A stretch of DNA of 64,000 nucleotides from an uncultured Candidatus Saccharibacteria bacterium. GTDB taxonomy: Bacteria; Patescibacteriota; Saccharimonadia; Saccharimonadales; HK-STAS-PATE-42. The stretch spans positions 434,001-498,000 of the forward strand of contig CALMQB010000002.1 in the NCBI GenBank assembly GCA_937871805.1, given 5' to 3'. The notes beneath the pieces are model-generated. The model saw only the letters and a list, made by a program, of their open reading frames with translations, searched no databases and was not told the DNA's origin. The translations under genes were made by a program, and so were the position numbers. Shown here piece after piece: positions 1 through 7,710 of this stretch. Each line of letters opens with the position of its first letter. Position 1 is the stretch's first letter.

Positions 1-1131
1 ATCTGCGGCAGGTTCGGTCAACTTAATTCCTCCCACAACATTTATATAAATGTCAAAATCATTTAAGTTTAACTTGGTACGCCGAGTTAAAACGGCAACT
101 AGAAGATTGAGTCGGTTTAAATCAAAACCAGAAGAAGCTCTTTTTGGGTAGCCAAAATTGGTTCTATTAACTAGCGCTTGAACTTCAACCAGCAGCGGTC
201 GCGTTCCTTCCATGGCAGCAAAAACGATTGAACCATCGGTAACTTGTCTTTCGGCGAGGAGAGATTCCGACGGATTTTGGACTTGCTCCAAGCCTTTATC
301 GGTCATGTTGAAGATTCCAGCCTCAGAGGTTGAGCCATATCTGTTTTTAATAGCACGGAGAATCTTGAAGCCACCGTAACGATCTCCTTCCAAGTTTAAG
401 ACGACATCCACCAAATGCTCAAGCATTTTTGGGCCAGCCAGACTGCCCTCTTTAGTAACGTGTCCGACAATAAACAGAGCTGTTCCGGCAGATTTGGCAG
501 CCTGAGTTAAAATATGAGTTGAATTTGTAACCTGAGAGATAGAACCAGTGGCAGAGTTAACCTCTGAACAGGCCATGGTCTGGATGGAATCAATAATCGC
601 TAAGGTCGGCTTAAGTTTAAGGATCGTTGCGGCGATATCATCTGTAGAAGTTGAGGAAACTATTCCGAGTGAATCGGAGTCTTTAGTAGAAGATTTATCT
701 AAAAGATTGAGCCGTGAGGCCCTAGAGGCAACCTGTTCGGCAGATTCCTCTCCAGAGACATACAGAACTTGACTATTGGGACTAGCAACGGCAGAGGCAA
801 TCTGCATGATTAAGGTGGATTTTCCTATTCCGGGCTCTCCAGAAATTAAGTTTACGCTTGCGGCAACGATTCCACCGCCAAGAACTTCGTCGACATCAGA
901 AATTCCAGTTTTGATACGGTCTTTATTTTTAGATTTAGAGCTTGCTAACTCTTGAACTGACTTAAATTTAAGTTCACTACCCTGCCCGCTTTTGGGGTTT
1001 TTAGGCATTGAAGATTCGAAGAATTCAACCAGTGTGGACCAAGCTCCGCAGCTGTCACACTTACCAGACCACTTGGAATGTTGCTCTCCGCACTCTGTAC
1101 AAACAAACTGTTGCTGCTTCTTTTTTGCCAT
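1..1131 (-). CDS. radA: DNA repair protein RadA (Sms), 3' end cut by window
   Basis: RadA is a RecA-like ATPase that processes recombination intermediates. The reading frame opens at the ATG at 1131 and is still open at base 1, so the C-terminal Lon-like part is mostly outside the window. Visible features are an N-terminal zinc finger (CTECG ... CDSCGAW, about residues 10-30), Walker A GEPGIGKST near residue 95, a Walker B-like LAIIDSIQTM, and KNRYG, the RadA-specific KNRFG motif with Tyr for Phe. No clear Shine-Dalgarno site precedes it. The unknown gene ending at 1175 lies 43 bases upstream on the same strand, so the two may be cotranscribed. Family assignment is firm. Confidence 0.95.
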   Translation of the reverse strand, partial: MAKKKQQQFVCTECGEQHSKWSGKCDSCGAWSTLVEFFESSMPKNPKSGQGSELKFKSVQELASSKSKNKDRIKTGISDVDEVLGGGIVAASVNLISGEPGIGKSTLIMQIASAVASPNSQVLYVSGEESAEQVASRASRLNLLDKSSTKDSDSLGIVSSTSTDDIAATILKLKPTLAIIDSIQTMACSEVNSATGSISQVTNSTHILTQAAKSAGTALFIVGHVTKEGSLAGPKMLEHLVDVVLNLEGDRYGGFKILRAIKNRYGSTSEAGIFNMTDKGLEQVQNPSESLLAERQVTDGSIVFAAMEGTRPLLVEVQALVNRTNFGYPKRASSGFDLNRLNLLVAVLTRRTKLNLNDFDIYINVVGGIKLTEPAAD

Positions 1132-1174
1132 ATGGAATTAAGTTTAGCAGAACGGTCCTGACGGAGCTTCATCT

Positions 1175-1816
1175 CTATGCTGTACCTAGGGTTCTTCCTG
1201 TGTTCATTGCAGTTAGTAGTGCCGCAGAAGAATGCTCATAATTACCAGCGCCGACTCTGACTACTAGATCAGCCTGAATGCCGCCATCTAGACCGTTTAT
1301 AGCCTTGTTTTGTTCTGCCCAAATTTTTACGGCCTCTTCCATTCCTGATTTTGAGTGCTGACCCTCCGCCACTAAAATACTTTGTAAGTATCCGACGGTA
1401 TCAGGCACAAGAGCTGCTCTTTGAGTAGGGTAGCCGGATTTAAACTCTCTAGCTCTCCTAAAGCCTACTAGGTAGAGTAGCGTTCTGGCACCCGGATTCT
1501 GTTCAAATGCAAACTTTGGAGTAGGTAGAGCGTATCGAGTACCAGTAGCCGGCCTACTAGCAACCCCCGAAAAACTTCCAGCTCTTTCAACCTCTTCAAA
1601 CTCCTCCAGGCTTAAGGAGATGAGCGCTCCCTCTTCCCCTTCAAGCAAATCCCTGTTCGTGTAGGACGGCGGTCGAACAATGCCTGGGTCCTCCAAGTCG
1701 GGTGAAGTTGCCTGCTCAACAACCTCCTTCATCTGAGCGCGTAGCGGGCCAGAGAGTGTAAAAACTCTTTTTGGGGCACTTTTATACTCTGCTGCGTTAA
1801 ATCCTGATTTTGGCAT
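1175..1816 (-). CDS. hypothetical protein, 213 aa
   Basis: I do not recognise a family. The 213-residue product is soluble, without signal peptide or membrane helix. A low-complexity acidic stretch (EGEEGALISLSLEEFEEVE) lies near residues 60-80 and a more regular C-terminal half (about 100-213) looks folded. The ATG at 1816 is the first start after an upstream stop. It sits just upstream of radA on the same strand and may share its transcript. A copy of the TTAAGTTTAA word (1829-1838) lies directly upstream of the start. Confidence 0.7.
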   Translation of the reverse strand: MPKSGFNAAEYKSAPKRVFTLSGPLRAQMKEVVEQATSPDLEDPGIVRPPSYTNRDLLEGEEGALISLSLEEFEEVERAGSFSGVASRPATGTRYALPTPKFAFEQNPGARTLLYLVGFRRAREFKSGYPTQRAALVPDTVGYLQSILVAEGQHSKSGMEEAVKIWAEQNKAINGLDGGIQADLVVRVGAGNYEHSSAALLTAMNTGRTLGTA

Positions 1817-2021
1817 TGATCTTGTTATTTAAGTTTAAGCTGCTTCGGTATCAATAATTCCTTTTGGTAGTGTTTCTATATTTGACATATTGTAGTAAAT
1901 ATTAAGTTTAATGGCAAGCTTAAGCGGTGTCGGTTTAACAATTTTGTTTACTGGAGGTAAACTAGTGGTGTACACTCAGAATTAGTTAAATTTATGCCTC
2001 AGGAGGGTATTCATAAAATAT

Positions 2022-2804
2022 ATGGACTACGTTAAAAAAATATTAAAGACCTTAAACCCGGTGGCTCTGGTGGCAGAAATGCTCGGAACCTTCACGCTGG
2101 TTTTTGTGGTTCTTGCTGCAAGCAAGTACGCTGCTGGCGGACTGGCAATATTCCAGCAAGCTAGTGCTGCAGGTGATGTTCAAAAAGCATTCCCGGCAGT
2201 TTATCTAGTATCTGTACCCTTAATGGTTTCTTTCGCGTTAGGCATTTCTATCATGACACTAGGAAAGTTTAGTGGTGGTCACTTTAACCCAGGAGTAACT
2301 TTTGGGATGTGGACAGCTAAGAAGATTAGAACTGCTGCAGCCGTTGCCTATATTCTAGTGCAGCTACTCGGTGCTTTTGCAGCTTTTGGAGTTATGCAAC
2401 TATTTGTTCCAGAGGCGACTGCGCTAACATTTATCAACGCAGACGCATGGAAGATCTTTGCAGCTGAAGCTCTCGGAATGTTCATCTTTGTATTCGGAAT
2501 AAGGGCGGCGATTGCGCAAGAACGAAGTTCTCTAGAATCTGGATTTATGATCGGAGCATCGCTCTTCTTAGGTTTATTGTTTGCTGGTTTTGTAAGTGGA
2601 GCAGGATTCCTAAACCCTGCGATATTTATGGCAACAGTTAGAGAGAGCCTCGGAGGGTTGAGTCTTGGGCCTGTCTTTGGACCGTTAGTTGGTGCTACTG
2701 CTGGAGTCTGGCTTTACACACTAATGGAAGAACCTCAATCAGTTAAAGGATTGGCTAAAAAACCAAATCTTAAACTTAAGGTTCCAAAAAAGAAAAAGAA
2801 GTAA
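2022..2804 (+). CDS. MIP/aquaporin-family channel, divergent pore motifs
   Basis: A 260-residue polytopic protein of the major intrinsic protein family, expected to pass water or small neutral solutes across the cytoplasmic membrane. About six hydrophobic segments are visible with the two half-helix loops: the first reads GGHFNPGVTFG (NPG instead of NPA), the second GAGFLNPAIFMA (NPA followed by Ile). Family members normally have Arg after the second NPA as part of the selectivity filter; it is missing here, so substrate choice may differ. The tail is very lysine-rich (KVPKKKKK). A strong AGGAGG-type ribosome site lies upstream of the ATG and a terminator follows at 2832-2862, so it is probably a single-gene unit. 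Confidence 0.88.
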   Translation: MDYVKKILKTLNPVALVAEMLGTFTLVFVVLAASKYAAGGLAIFQQASAAGDVQKAFPAVYLVSVPLMVSFALGISIMTLGKFSGGHFNPGVTFGMWTAKKIRTAAAVAYILVQLLGAFAAFGVMQLFVPEATALTFINADAWKIFAAEALGMFIFVFGIRAAIAQERSSLESGFMIGASLFLGLLFAGFVSGAGFLNPAIFMATVRESLGGLSLGPVFGPLVGATAGVWLYTLMEEPQSVKGLAKKPNLKLKVPKKKKK

Positions 2805-2831
2805 GTTTTAAACTTAGTCTTAAGTCTTTTT

Positions 2832-2862
2832 AAAAAACCGGGATTTTTAATCCCGGTTTTTT
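2832..2862 (+). terminator. Rho-independent terminator after the MIP gene
   Basis: A run of A, a GC-rich stem (CCGGGAT pairing ATCCCGG) with a short loop, and a run of six T. It closes the MIP transcription unit about 30 bases past the stop. The symmetric A and T runs could work in both directions. Confidence 0.9.
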
Positions 2863-3054
2863 CTGATAAGCCCGCTCCTTCCTTGTTGGATTACGTTAAC
2901 TTCATTGAGTGGAGTCACAACGTATTGTATTTTCTGTGTAGATTTCAAACCATCCGACTGGGTTTATTTGTGACATATTTTAAATCTGCCTTTCTGTGCT
3001 TAGTTAACTAGTTTTTAGTATACGGTGGATAGCAGATTAATTACAATTCACGAG

Positions 3055-3083
3055 TTGGAGGAGGTTGTTATCGGTGTTATAAT
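3055..3083 (+). promoter_or_regulatory. Promoter of tRNA-Ser(GCT)
   Basis: A TTGGAG box at 3055-3060 and a perfect TATAAT at 3078-3083 are separated by 17 bases. Transcription would begin about 35 bases before the mature tRNA. The rest of the 2863-3126 spacer shows no gene. Confidence 0.65.
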
Positions 3084-3126
3084 TGAGATTAACTTCTGGC
3101 TTAAAGGCTTAGAGAAGTATTTTTCT

Positions 3127-3220
3127 GGAGGGGTACCCAAGCGGCTGAAGGGGCGACTTTGCTAAAGTTGTAGGGGGATGTTAAGTCCTCGCGGGGGTTC
3201 GAATCCCCCCTCCTCCGCCA
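3127..3220 (+). tRNA. tRNA-Ser(GCT)
   Basis: A 94-base class II tRNA with a 7-bp acceptor stem (GGAGGGG with CTCCTCC), discriminator G and encoded CCA. The anticodon loop TTGCTAA gives GCT, reading AGC/AGU serine codons. A long variable arm and the TTCGAAT T-loop are present. Confidence 0.97.
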
Positions 3221-3245
3221 GATTAGAATTTATTAAATCAGTTCA

Positions 3246-3695
3246 ATGATTAAGCCTCCGGTAGTAAAAGTTCTTATTTTTAATCCTGAAGGTAAATTAC
3301 TAATCTTAAGAAGAAGTAAGACACACCCTCACTATCCGGAACATGTAGATTTCCCAGGTGGAGAAGTGGAGCCAGGAGAAAATATTAAGAGTGCTTTGCT
3401 CAGAGAAATCCAAGAAGAGCTAAGTTTGGGCTTCGAACTTAGTAATGCTTCTTTAAGCTTAAAAGAGATTCTAAGAGAAAATAGGAAGGCTCTGGGAGTT
3501 GATGAAACCAGAGACAGCTCGGTATATGGTCTATGGATCCAGGATGAAGAACCAGAAATAAAGCTCAGCTGTGAACACTCTTCCTATGAGTGGATGGCGG
3601 TTGGAGATTTTAAGAAGTTGCCTATTCCTCAAAAAGTAGACTACTTCCACCTTTTTGTGCTTGAGGCTCTGGATAAGCTGGATTTAAACTCTTAA
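3246..3695 (+). CDS. Nudix hydrolase
   Basis: A 149-residue Nudix protein that probably hydrolyses a nucleoside diphosphate derivative in the cytoplasm. The Nudix box is recognisable at about residues 38-61: GGEVEPGE, then REIQEEL, which fits GX5EX7REUXEEXGU and carries the metal-binding glutamates. The substrate cannot be told; housecleaning (oxidised nucleotide) or capped-substrate roles are both possible. It begins 25 bases after tRNA-Ser and may be read from the tRNA promoter. No signal peptide. Confidence 0.9.
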   Translation: MIKPPVVKVLIFNPEGKLLILRRSKTHPHYPEHVDFPGGEVEPGENIKSALLREIQEELSLGFELSNASLSLKEILRENRKALGVDETRDSSVYGLWIQDEEPEIKLSCEHSSYEWMAVGDFKKLPIPQKVDYFHLFVLEALDKLDLNS

Positions 3696-3744
3696 GAATA
3701 CCCTGAAAATGCTACGATGACGCTTGGAGTTTGTACAAATATGC

Positions 3745-3773
3745 TTGACTCTTAACCTGAATAATGTTAAGAT
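3745..3773 (+). promoter_or_regulatory. Promoter with a likely leaderless start
   Basis: TTGACT at 3745-3750 and TAAGAT at 3768-3773 are 17 bases apart. The expected start of transcription (about 3780) falls at the in-frame ATG at 3782, implying an mRNA with almost no 5' leader. Confidence 0.55.
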
Positions 3774-3781
3774 GTATGAAT

Positions 3782-4297
3782 ATGAGTGATTTTAATTCTC
3801 CAAGTAGCGGTTCGGGTCTAGCGGTATCTACTCCTGAACAGGCAAATGAGTTTCTGGGTGAGTTAAAAAGAATCCTAAGCGGGACGGAAGTCATCCCGAC
3901 ATTAGATGGTCTGGGCGAACTGGATGCACCAAAAAGGGCAGGGCAAGCCGGTGGACTACTGTTAGAACTTTATACAGGAAAGAGATTTACGCCTCCGGAA
4001 GACCCCGGAATTTATGTGCTTGGTGCAGCTAGTTCTAGGGAAAGAGATTTCTTAGAAAGATATTGGGTGCAGCAACCAAAACCTGTTGAAGGGAATCCTT
4101 TGATTATTGGCCACCAACGCTTCTATTTTCCAGAAGAAATGGAACAGGGTAGATACCTGTTAGCATGTTCCAGCATGGGTAGAGCTGCAAAGTCGGAAAG
4201 AGAAGCTGGATTTAGTTTAGTGTACAAGCCAGAGGCAGATAAATTCATAGCGGGCTTAAAAACATTAGATCCGATAACTCCGAACCCTGGGCGCTGA
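3782..4297 (+). CDS. hypothetical protein, 171 aa
   Basis: No family recognised. Soluble, Ser/Gly-rich N-terminus and a C-terminal region with several aromatic residues (ERYWVQQPKP, GHQRFYFPEE). Three in-frame ATGs (3764, 3776, 3782) are possible. I chose 3782 because the TTGACT/TAAGAT promoter puts the transcript start right before it. It is convergent with the FtsA-like gene, with only 19 bases between stops. It ends with TGA, consistent with normal code use. Confidence 0.7.
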   Translation: MSDFNSPSSGSGLAVSTPEQANEFLGELKRILSGTEVIPTLDGLGELDAPKRAGQAGGLLLELYTGKRFTPPEDPGIYVLGAASSRERDFLERYWVQQPKPVEGNPLIIGHQRFYFPEEMEQGRYLLACSSMGRAAKSEREAGFSLVYKPEADKFIAGLKTLDPITPNPGR

Positions 4298-4316
4298 TTC
4301 TCGAAGATTCTTAAAC

Positions 4317-5753
4317 TTAAGTTCGTAGAACGCGTTTGAAGGATTCGACAGAATTTTTAAGTTTAGATTCAGACTCCTGAGCCTCTGGACCAGTTGTATC
4401 CTGCCCAACACGGAGTAAGCCAAGAGCAGTGATAAAGGTATGATCAGTGACTTTATCTGTCGTGTCTGTGATTCCTTTAGCAGCATCTGCCTTAATCAGC
4501 CCGATACGAGGCTTCAGCGTAAAGGGTAGATCTTTATACCATTCGCCCTCAGAAGAGTGTAGAGCTTTAGGAAGCATTGAAAGAGATGAGCCTCCTCCGC
4601 AGAGCATGATGACTGCAGGAAGAGCGCCATATTCTGGACCCTGCTCTTCAACAAACTCTGCAATCGAAAGTTCTACCCCAGAAAGCCAAACCTCAACTGT
4701 TTTTTGTAGAGCTTTAGTGGCAGCACCACGTTCATGCACGGAATACTCATCAGAGCTTAAATTAAGTTTAAGTTGCTCGGCTTTTTTAAAGCTTATCCCG
4801 AGATCCTCAGAGATGGCTTTCGTAAAACTCCGTCCGCCGATTCCAAAAGAACGTGTGCCTTGGACTCCACCTTCTTCCACGAATGCGATGTCGGTAGTTC
4901 CGCCTCCAACATCGATCAAGATGGCGGAAACTGAGCTTGCAGGGTCAGTTCCTACCACAGTTCTAGAAACAGCAAAGGGTTCAGCGGCAATTGCCATTAA
5001 TTCAAGATCTAGCTGGCTGGCTACCTGCTGCAGAGCGCCAATATGAACCATTGGAGCAAAGGCAGAATAAAGGCGGATTGAAAGCTTTGAACCCTGAAAA
5101 CCAATTGGGTTAGAAATTTTATAGCCATCGACAAACATGGCAACAATAGCAGAGTTAATTAACTTGACATCAATATCTTTTTCACCAGTTTCAGCAGAAA
5201 GTTGCTTTGAGGCCTTAAGCTTAGATTGAGCCTGGGCTTTTTCAATAACGAGTTGCATTTCTTCGGCAGTAATCTGTTTTTCAGAATTTGATCGTTTGTA
5301 GCTGACGGTAAAGGTTATACCGCGAACGAGCTCTCCGGCAATTCCTAAGACGGCCTTATTGACGCCGACTCCAGCCATATTTTCTGCCTCAGCGAGAGCT
5401 TCGTCGCAATTGTCGACTACGGCAGAGATGTCGGCAATTGCTCCAGCGTACATGTCTGTTAAGCCCTGGTGTTTTTTGCTGACTCCAATAACTTTAATTT
5501 CTTCACCATCAGATTCTGAGATTAGTGCTTTGACGTACTCTGTTCCGATGTCAAGACTCGCAAAAACATTTTTTGGAGAATGAGGTTTTGAAGGAGTGTC
5601 ATCTTGAGATGTGTCTTCCTCCAGACTATTTCTAGAGAGGGCCTTGGTGCTAATAGACCTTTTTAGGTCCTGAAGTTTGGCTGTTGAAGCCTTTATAGAG
5701 CCAAGTTTTTTGGTGATACTCTCTTTAATCTTCATTCTTTGACGTAAGTTCAT
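4317..5753 (-). CDS. FtsA-like actin-fold ATPase
   Basis: A 478-residue actin/Hsp70-fold ATPase of the FtsA/PilM group. FtsA tethers FtsZ to the membrane during division; PilM performs a similar job in type IV pilus assembly. Visible: phosphate-1 motif SLDIGTEYVKA near residue 66, a variable 1C-like insertion, phosphate-2 IDVGGGTTDIAF near residue 285, and an adenosine-binding MLCGGGSSL near residue 390. An unusual basic extension of about 60 residues precedes the fold. The C-terminal tail (SFKRVLRT) could act as a short amphipathic membrane anchor as in FtsA. No ftsZ or pil gene is next to it, so FtsA versus PilM is not settled; FtsA is more likely. Confidence 0.8.
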   Translation of the reverse strand: MNLRQRMKIKESITKKLGSIKASTAKLQDLKRSISTKALSRNSLEEDTSQDDTPSKPHSPKNVFASLDIGTEYVKALISESDGEEIKVIGVSKKHQGLTDMYAGAIADISAVVDNCDEALAEAENMAGVGVNKAVLGIAGELVRGITFTVSYKRSNSEKQITAEEMQLVIEKAQAQSKLKASKQLSAETGEKDIDVKLINSAIVAMFVDGYKISNPIGFQGSKLSIRLYSAFAPMVHIGALQQVASQLDLELMAIAAEPFAVSRTVVGTDPASSVSAILIDVGGGTTDIAFVEEGGVQGTRSFGIGGRSFTKAISEDLGISFKKAEQLKLNLSSDEYSVHERGAATKALQKTVEVWLSGVELSIAEFVEEQGPEYGALPAVIMLCGGGSSLSMLPKALHSSEGEWYKDLPFTLKPRIGLIKADAAKGITDTTDKVTDHTFITALGLLRVGQDTTGPEAQESESKLKNSVESFKRVLRT

Positions 5754-5908
5754 TTCAATAATTAGCTATGCGGGCTGGAATGTTAAGTTTAACAAGTTTC
5801 TGAAATAACGATTTGTAACAGTAATTTTAACATAGGCGCTATCTGATATTCTAGGGTGGGAATTGGATTCGGCTGGATTCTTAGATTTAAGTTTAAGCGG
5901 TGGCATGT

Positions 5909-5914
5909 TATAAT
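5909..5914 (+). promoter_or_regulatory. -10 element upstream of tRNA-Arg
   Basis: A perfect TATAAT about 70 bases before tRNA-Arg(TCT) in an otherwise gene-free spacer (5754-5982). No good -35 is seen. The spacer also holds three TTAAGTTTAA words (5783, 5887, 5931). Confidence 0.4.
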
Positions 5915-5982
5915 AACCTCAGATAGAGACTTAAGTTTAACTATTATTTATATAGAGAAACTTTAGTTACTTCTATTTTTAC

Positions 5983-6060
5983 GCTCCGGTAGCTCAGTTG
6001 GATTAGAGCGGTCGGCTTCTACCCGACAGGTCATAGGTTCGAGTCCTATCCGGAGTACCA
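5983..6060 (+). tRNA. tRNA-Arg(TCT)
   Basis: A complete cloverleaf with encoded CCA. The anticodon loop CTTCTAC in a GTCGG/CCGAC stem gives TCT, reading AGA/AGG. The acceptor stem GCTCCGG pairs with CCGGAGT (first pair G-T). D-loop AGCTCAGTTGG and T-loop GGTTCGAGTCC are standard. Confidence 0.96.
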
Positions 6061-6086
6061 AGAAATTATTTTAAAGTTTAACTTTT

Positions 6087-6575
6087 TTAAAGTTTTTTAA
6101 TAAAAGTTACGACCTTGAATCCACTTTCCATGCCTGAAGCAGGGACTCGACTTATCTCTTCATAACCGCTGGATTCATATAGCCCTAAAGCTGCTTCCTG
6201 AGCATCAAGTGTGCTTACTCTAGATTCTGAATAGCCTTTAATCTTCATTCTTTGTTCAATAGTCTTTAACATCCATTTTCCAAGACCTTTTCTGTGAAGT
6301 GAGGGGCTAACGCGCATTCTTTTAACCTCTGCAACCTTATTGTCAAGTGGTTTAAAACCACCCATGATAACAAGTTCTTCGTTCAGGTGACCAACTAAGA
6401 ATTCTCCACCACTGTCTATAAAGGTTCTTTTAACTCCAAGCATATCTGTCCTCCAGTCGCCAGTTTCTGGTGGAATACCCAGACCTTTTTCTGCTTCGCA
6501 GTTAAGTTTAACGGAGTCTTCAAAGTCCAACTCTTTCCAGTTCCTTAGTGCTATTTGTTGGTATATCTCAGACAT
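6087..6575 (-). CDS. GNAT-family N-acetyltransferase
   Basis: A 162-residue GNAT protein that transfers an acetyl group from acetyl-CoA to an unknown amine. The acetyl-CoA loop is clear: VSPSLHRKGLGKWML (motif A, R/Q-x-x-G-x-G) near residue 90, preceded by a beta strand (AEVKRMRV) and followed by GLYESSGYEE, a typical motif B ending. It lies downstream of the P-loop kinase gene on the same strand with a 68-base gap, so it could be the last gene of that unit. A TTAAGTTTAA word is inside the gene. Confidence 0.85.
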   Translation of the reverse strand: MSEIYQQIALRNWKELDFEDSVKLNCEAEKGLGIPPETGDWRTDMLGVKRTFIDSGGEFLVGHLNEELVIMGGFKPLDNKVAEVKRMRVSPSLHRKGLGKWMLKTIEQRMKIKGYSESRVSTLDAQEAALGLYESSGYEEISRVPASGMESGFKVVTFIKKL

Positions 6576-6643
6576 ATTTTACTTATTTATAAATGTGAAT
6601 TATACACTTAAAGATATATCTTCATCTAATCAAATTTTGAAGA

Positions 6644-7300
6644 TTATTTTAGAAGCTCTTTAGACGCATCTTCAGCGGATTCTTTAAACTTCTTAGAGTC
6701 GATTTTTATGACTTTGAAGCCGTATTTCTGAGCTTCAGATTTATAGTAATTGTGGGAATATTGATTAAGCTCACAGAAAGCTGTGAGCTGATTTTTATTG
6801 TACTTATGAAGCCAGTCGTGTGGATTTTGAGTGGCGTGCTTAATTATTTCCTCTGTATTGTTCTCATCACCAATTAGGAATATGGCTTTTATATTCAACT
6901 TAGAATTAAGTTTAAGCTTGGCGATTTCTTCGGGGAGTATTGCAACACCTTCGATGAGCATATCTTGGCCATATTCAAATTGGCTAAATATAAACTTAAG
7001 GACTGACTTCCACACTTGCTGAGATTCTTTAATCTGGGATTCTAGATTTTTCTGTGGGTTAGCTAATATTTTTTTGAATTCTTCTTCAAAACTTAGACTG
7101 CCCCTGCCGACTCTGTGCAGTTCTGGATTTACTTCTGAATTTAAGAGATTTTTAGCAACAGCCCGAATAGAATCTGTTGATGCAGCTACGATTGGGTTTT
7201 TGGAGATGAATTTTAAGGCAACGGTAGACTTTCCAGTCCTCGGGGCTCCACCAATGAAGTAGATTGTTCTTTGCTCGGCTTCAGATCTTGATTTGCTCAC
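6644..7300 (-). CDS. P-loop kinase-like protein
   Basis: A 218-residue NTPase with an N-terminal Walker A, FIGGAPRTGKST (residues 16-27), followed by a kinase-like ASTDSIR segment. This layout is typical of small-molecule kinases such as 2-phosphoglycerate kinase-like and zeta-toxin-like enzymes, which carry a D-S-x-R substrate segment; the substrate cannot be named. The middle is helical and rich in Lys/Gln. Its ATG overlaps the end of the upstream gene by four bases, indicating translational coupling. Confidence 0.75.
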   Translation of the reverse strand: MSKSRSEAEQRTIYFIGGAPRTGKSTVALKFISKNPIVAASTDSIRAVAKNLLNSEVNPELHRVGRGSLSFEEEFKKILANPQKNLESQIKESQQVWKSVLKFIFSQFEYGQDMLIEGVAILPEEIAKLKLNSKLNIKAIFLIGDENNTEEIIKHATQNPHDWLHKYNKNQLTAFCELNQYSHNYYKSEAQKYGFKVIKIDSKKFKESAEDASKELLK

Positions 7301-7620
7301 TTTGTAGATTTCTTTTCATCTCTTTGCTCTAGTTTATGTTTTTTTCGTAGATAGCTCTTCAATCTTTTAGTAATTCTAGAAAGCTCTAAACGGCTGGCAG
7401 TTTTTTTAACTGGTACAACTTCACTTTCTCCTTCAAGCCTGACGGTGTAAGCAACCCAACTAGCAACTGCACCGAGCCGTCGCCAACGCGCCTCACCAAC
7501 CTTGTTCAAGACTTCAGGCTGTTCTTTTTCCTTTTTACGACGCTTTTTTTTAATATATCTAAGTGTAAATATATTCGGAGGTTTTTCAAACTTTTTTTCT
7601 GCTTTTTTTTCATCTGCCAT
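7297..7620 (-). CDS. small basic hypothetical protein
   Basis: A 107-residue, strongly basic protein with runs such as KKKRRKKEKE and a more regular centre (EARWRRLGAVASWVAYTVRL). No membrane helix or signal peptide. The charge suggests nucleic acid or membrane-surface binding, but no family is recognised. It overlaps the start of the P-loop kinase gene by four bases and probably forms an operon with it. Confidence 0.65.
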   Translation of the reverse strand: MADEKKAEKKFEKPPNIFTLRYIKKKRRKKEKEQPEVLNKVGEARWRRLGAVASWVAYTVRLEGESEVVPVKKTASRLELSRITKRLKSYLRKKHKLEQRDEKKSTK

Positions 7621-7710
7621 TAGTCTAAATATATAACTTTCTTAAACTTAAGTATAGCTAAGTACTTAGTCGTGATTTAAGCTTAGCGAAAGTGTTAAAC
7701 TTAAGCATTA

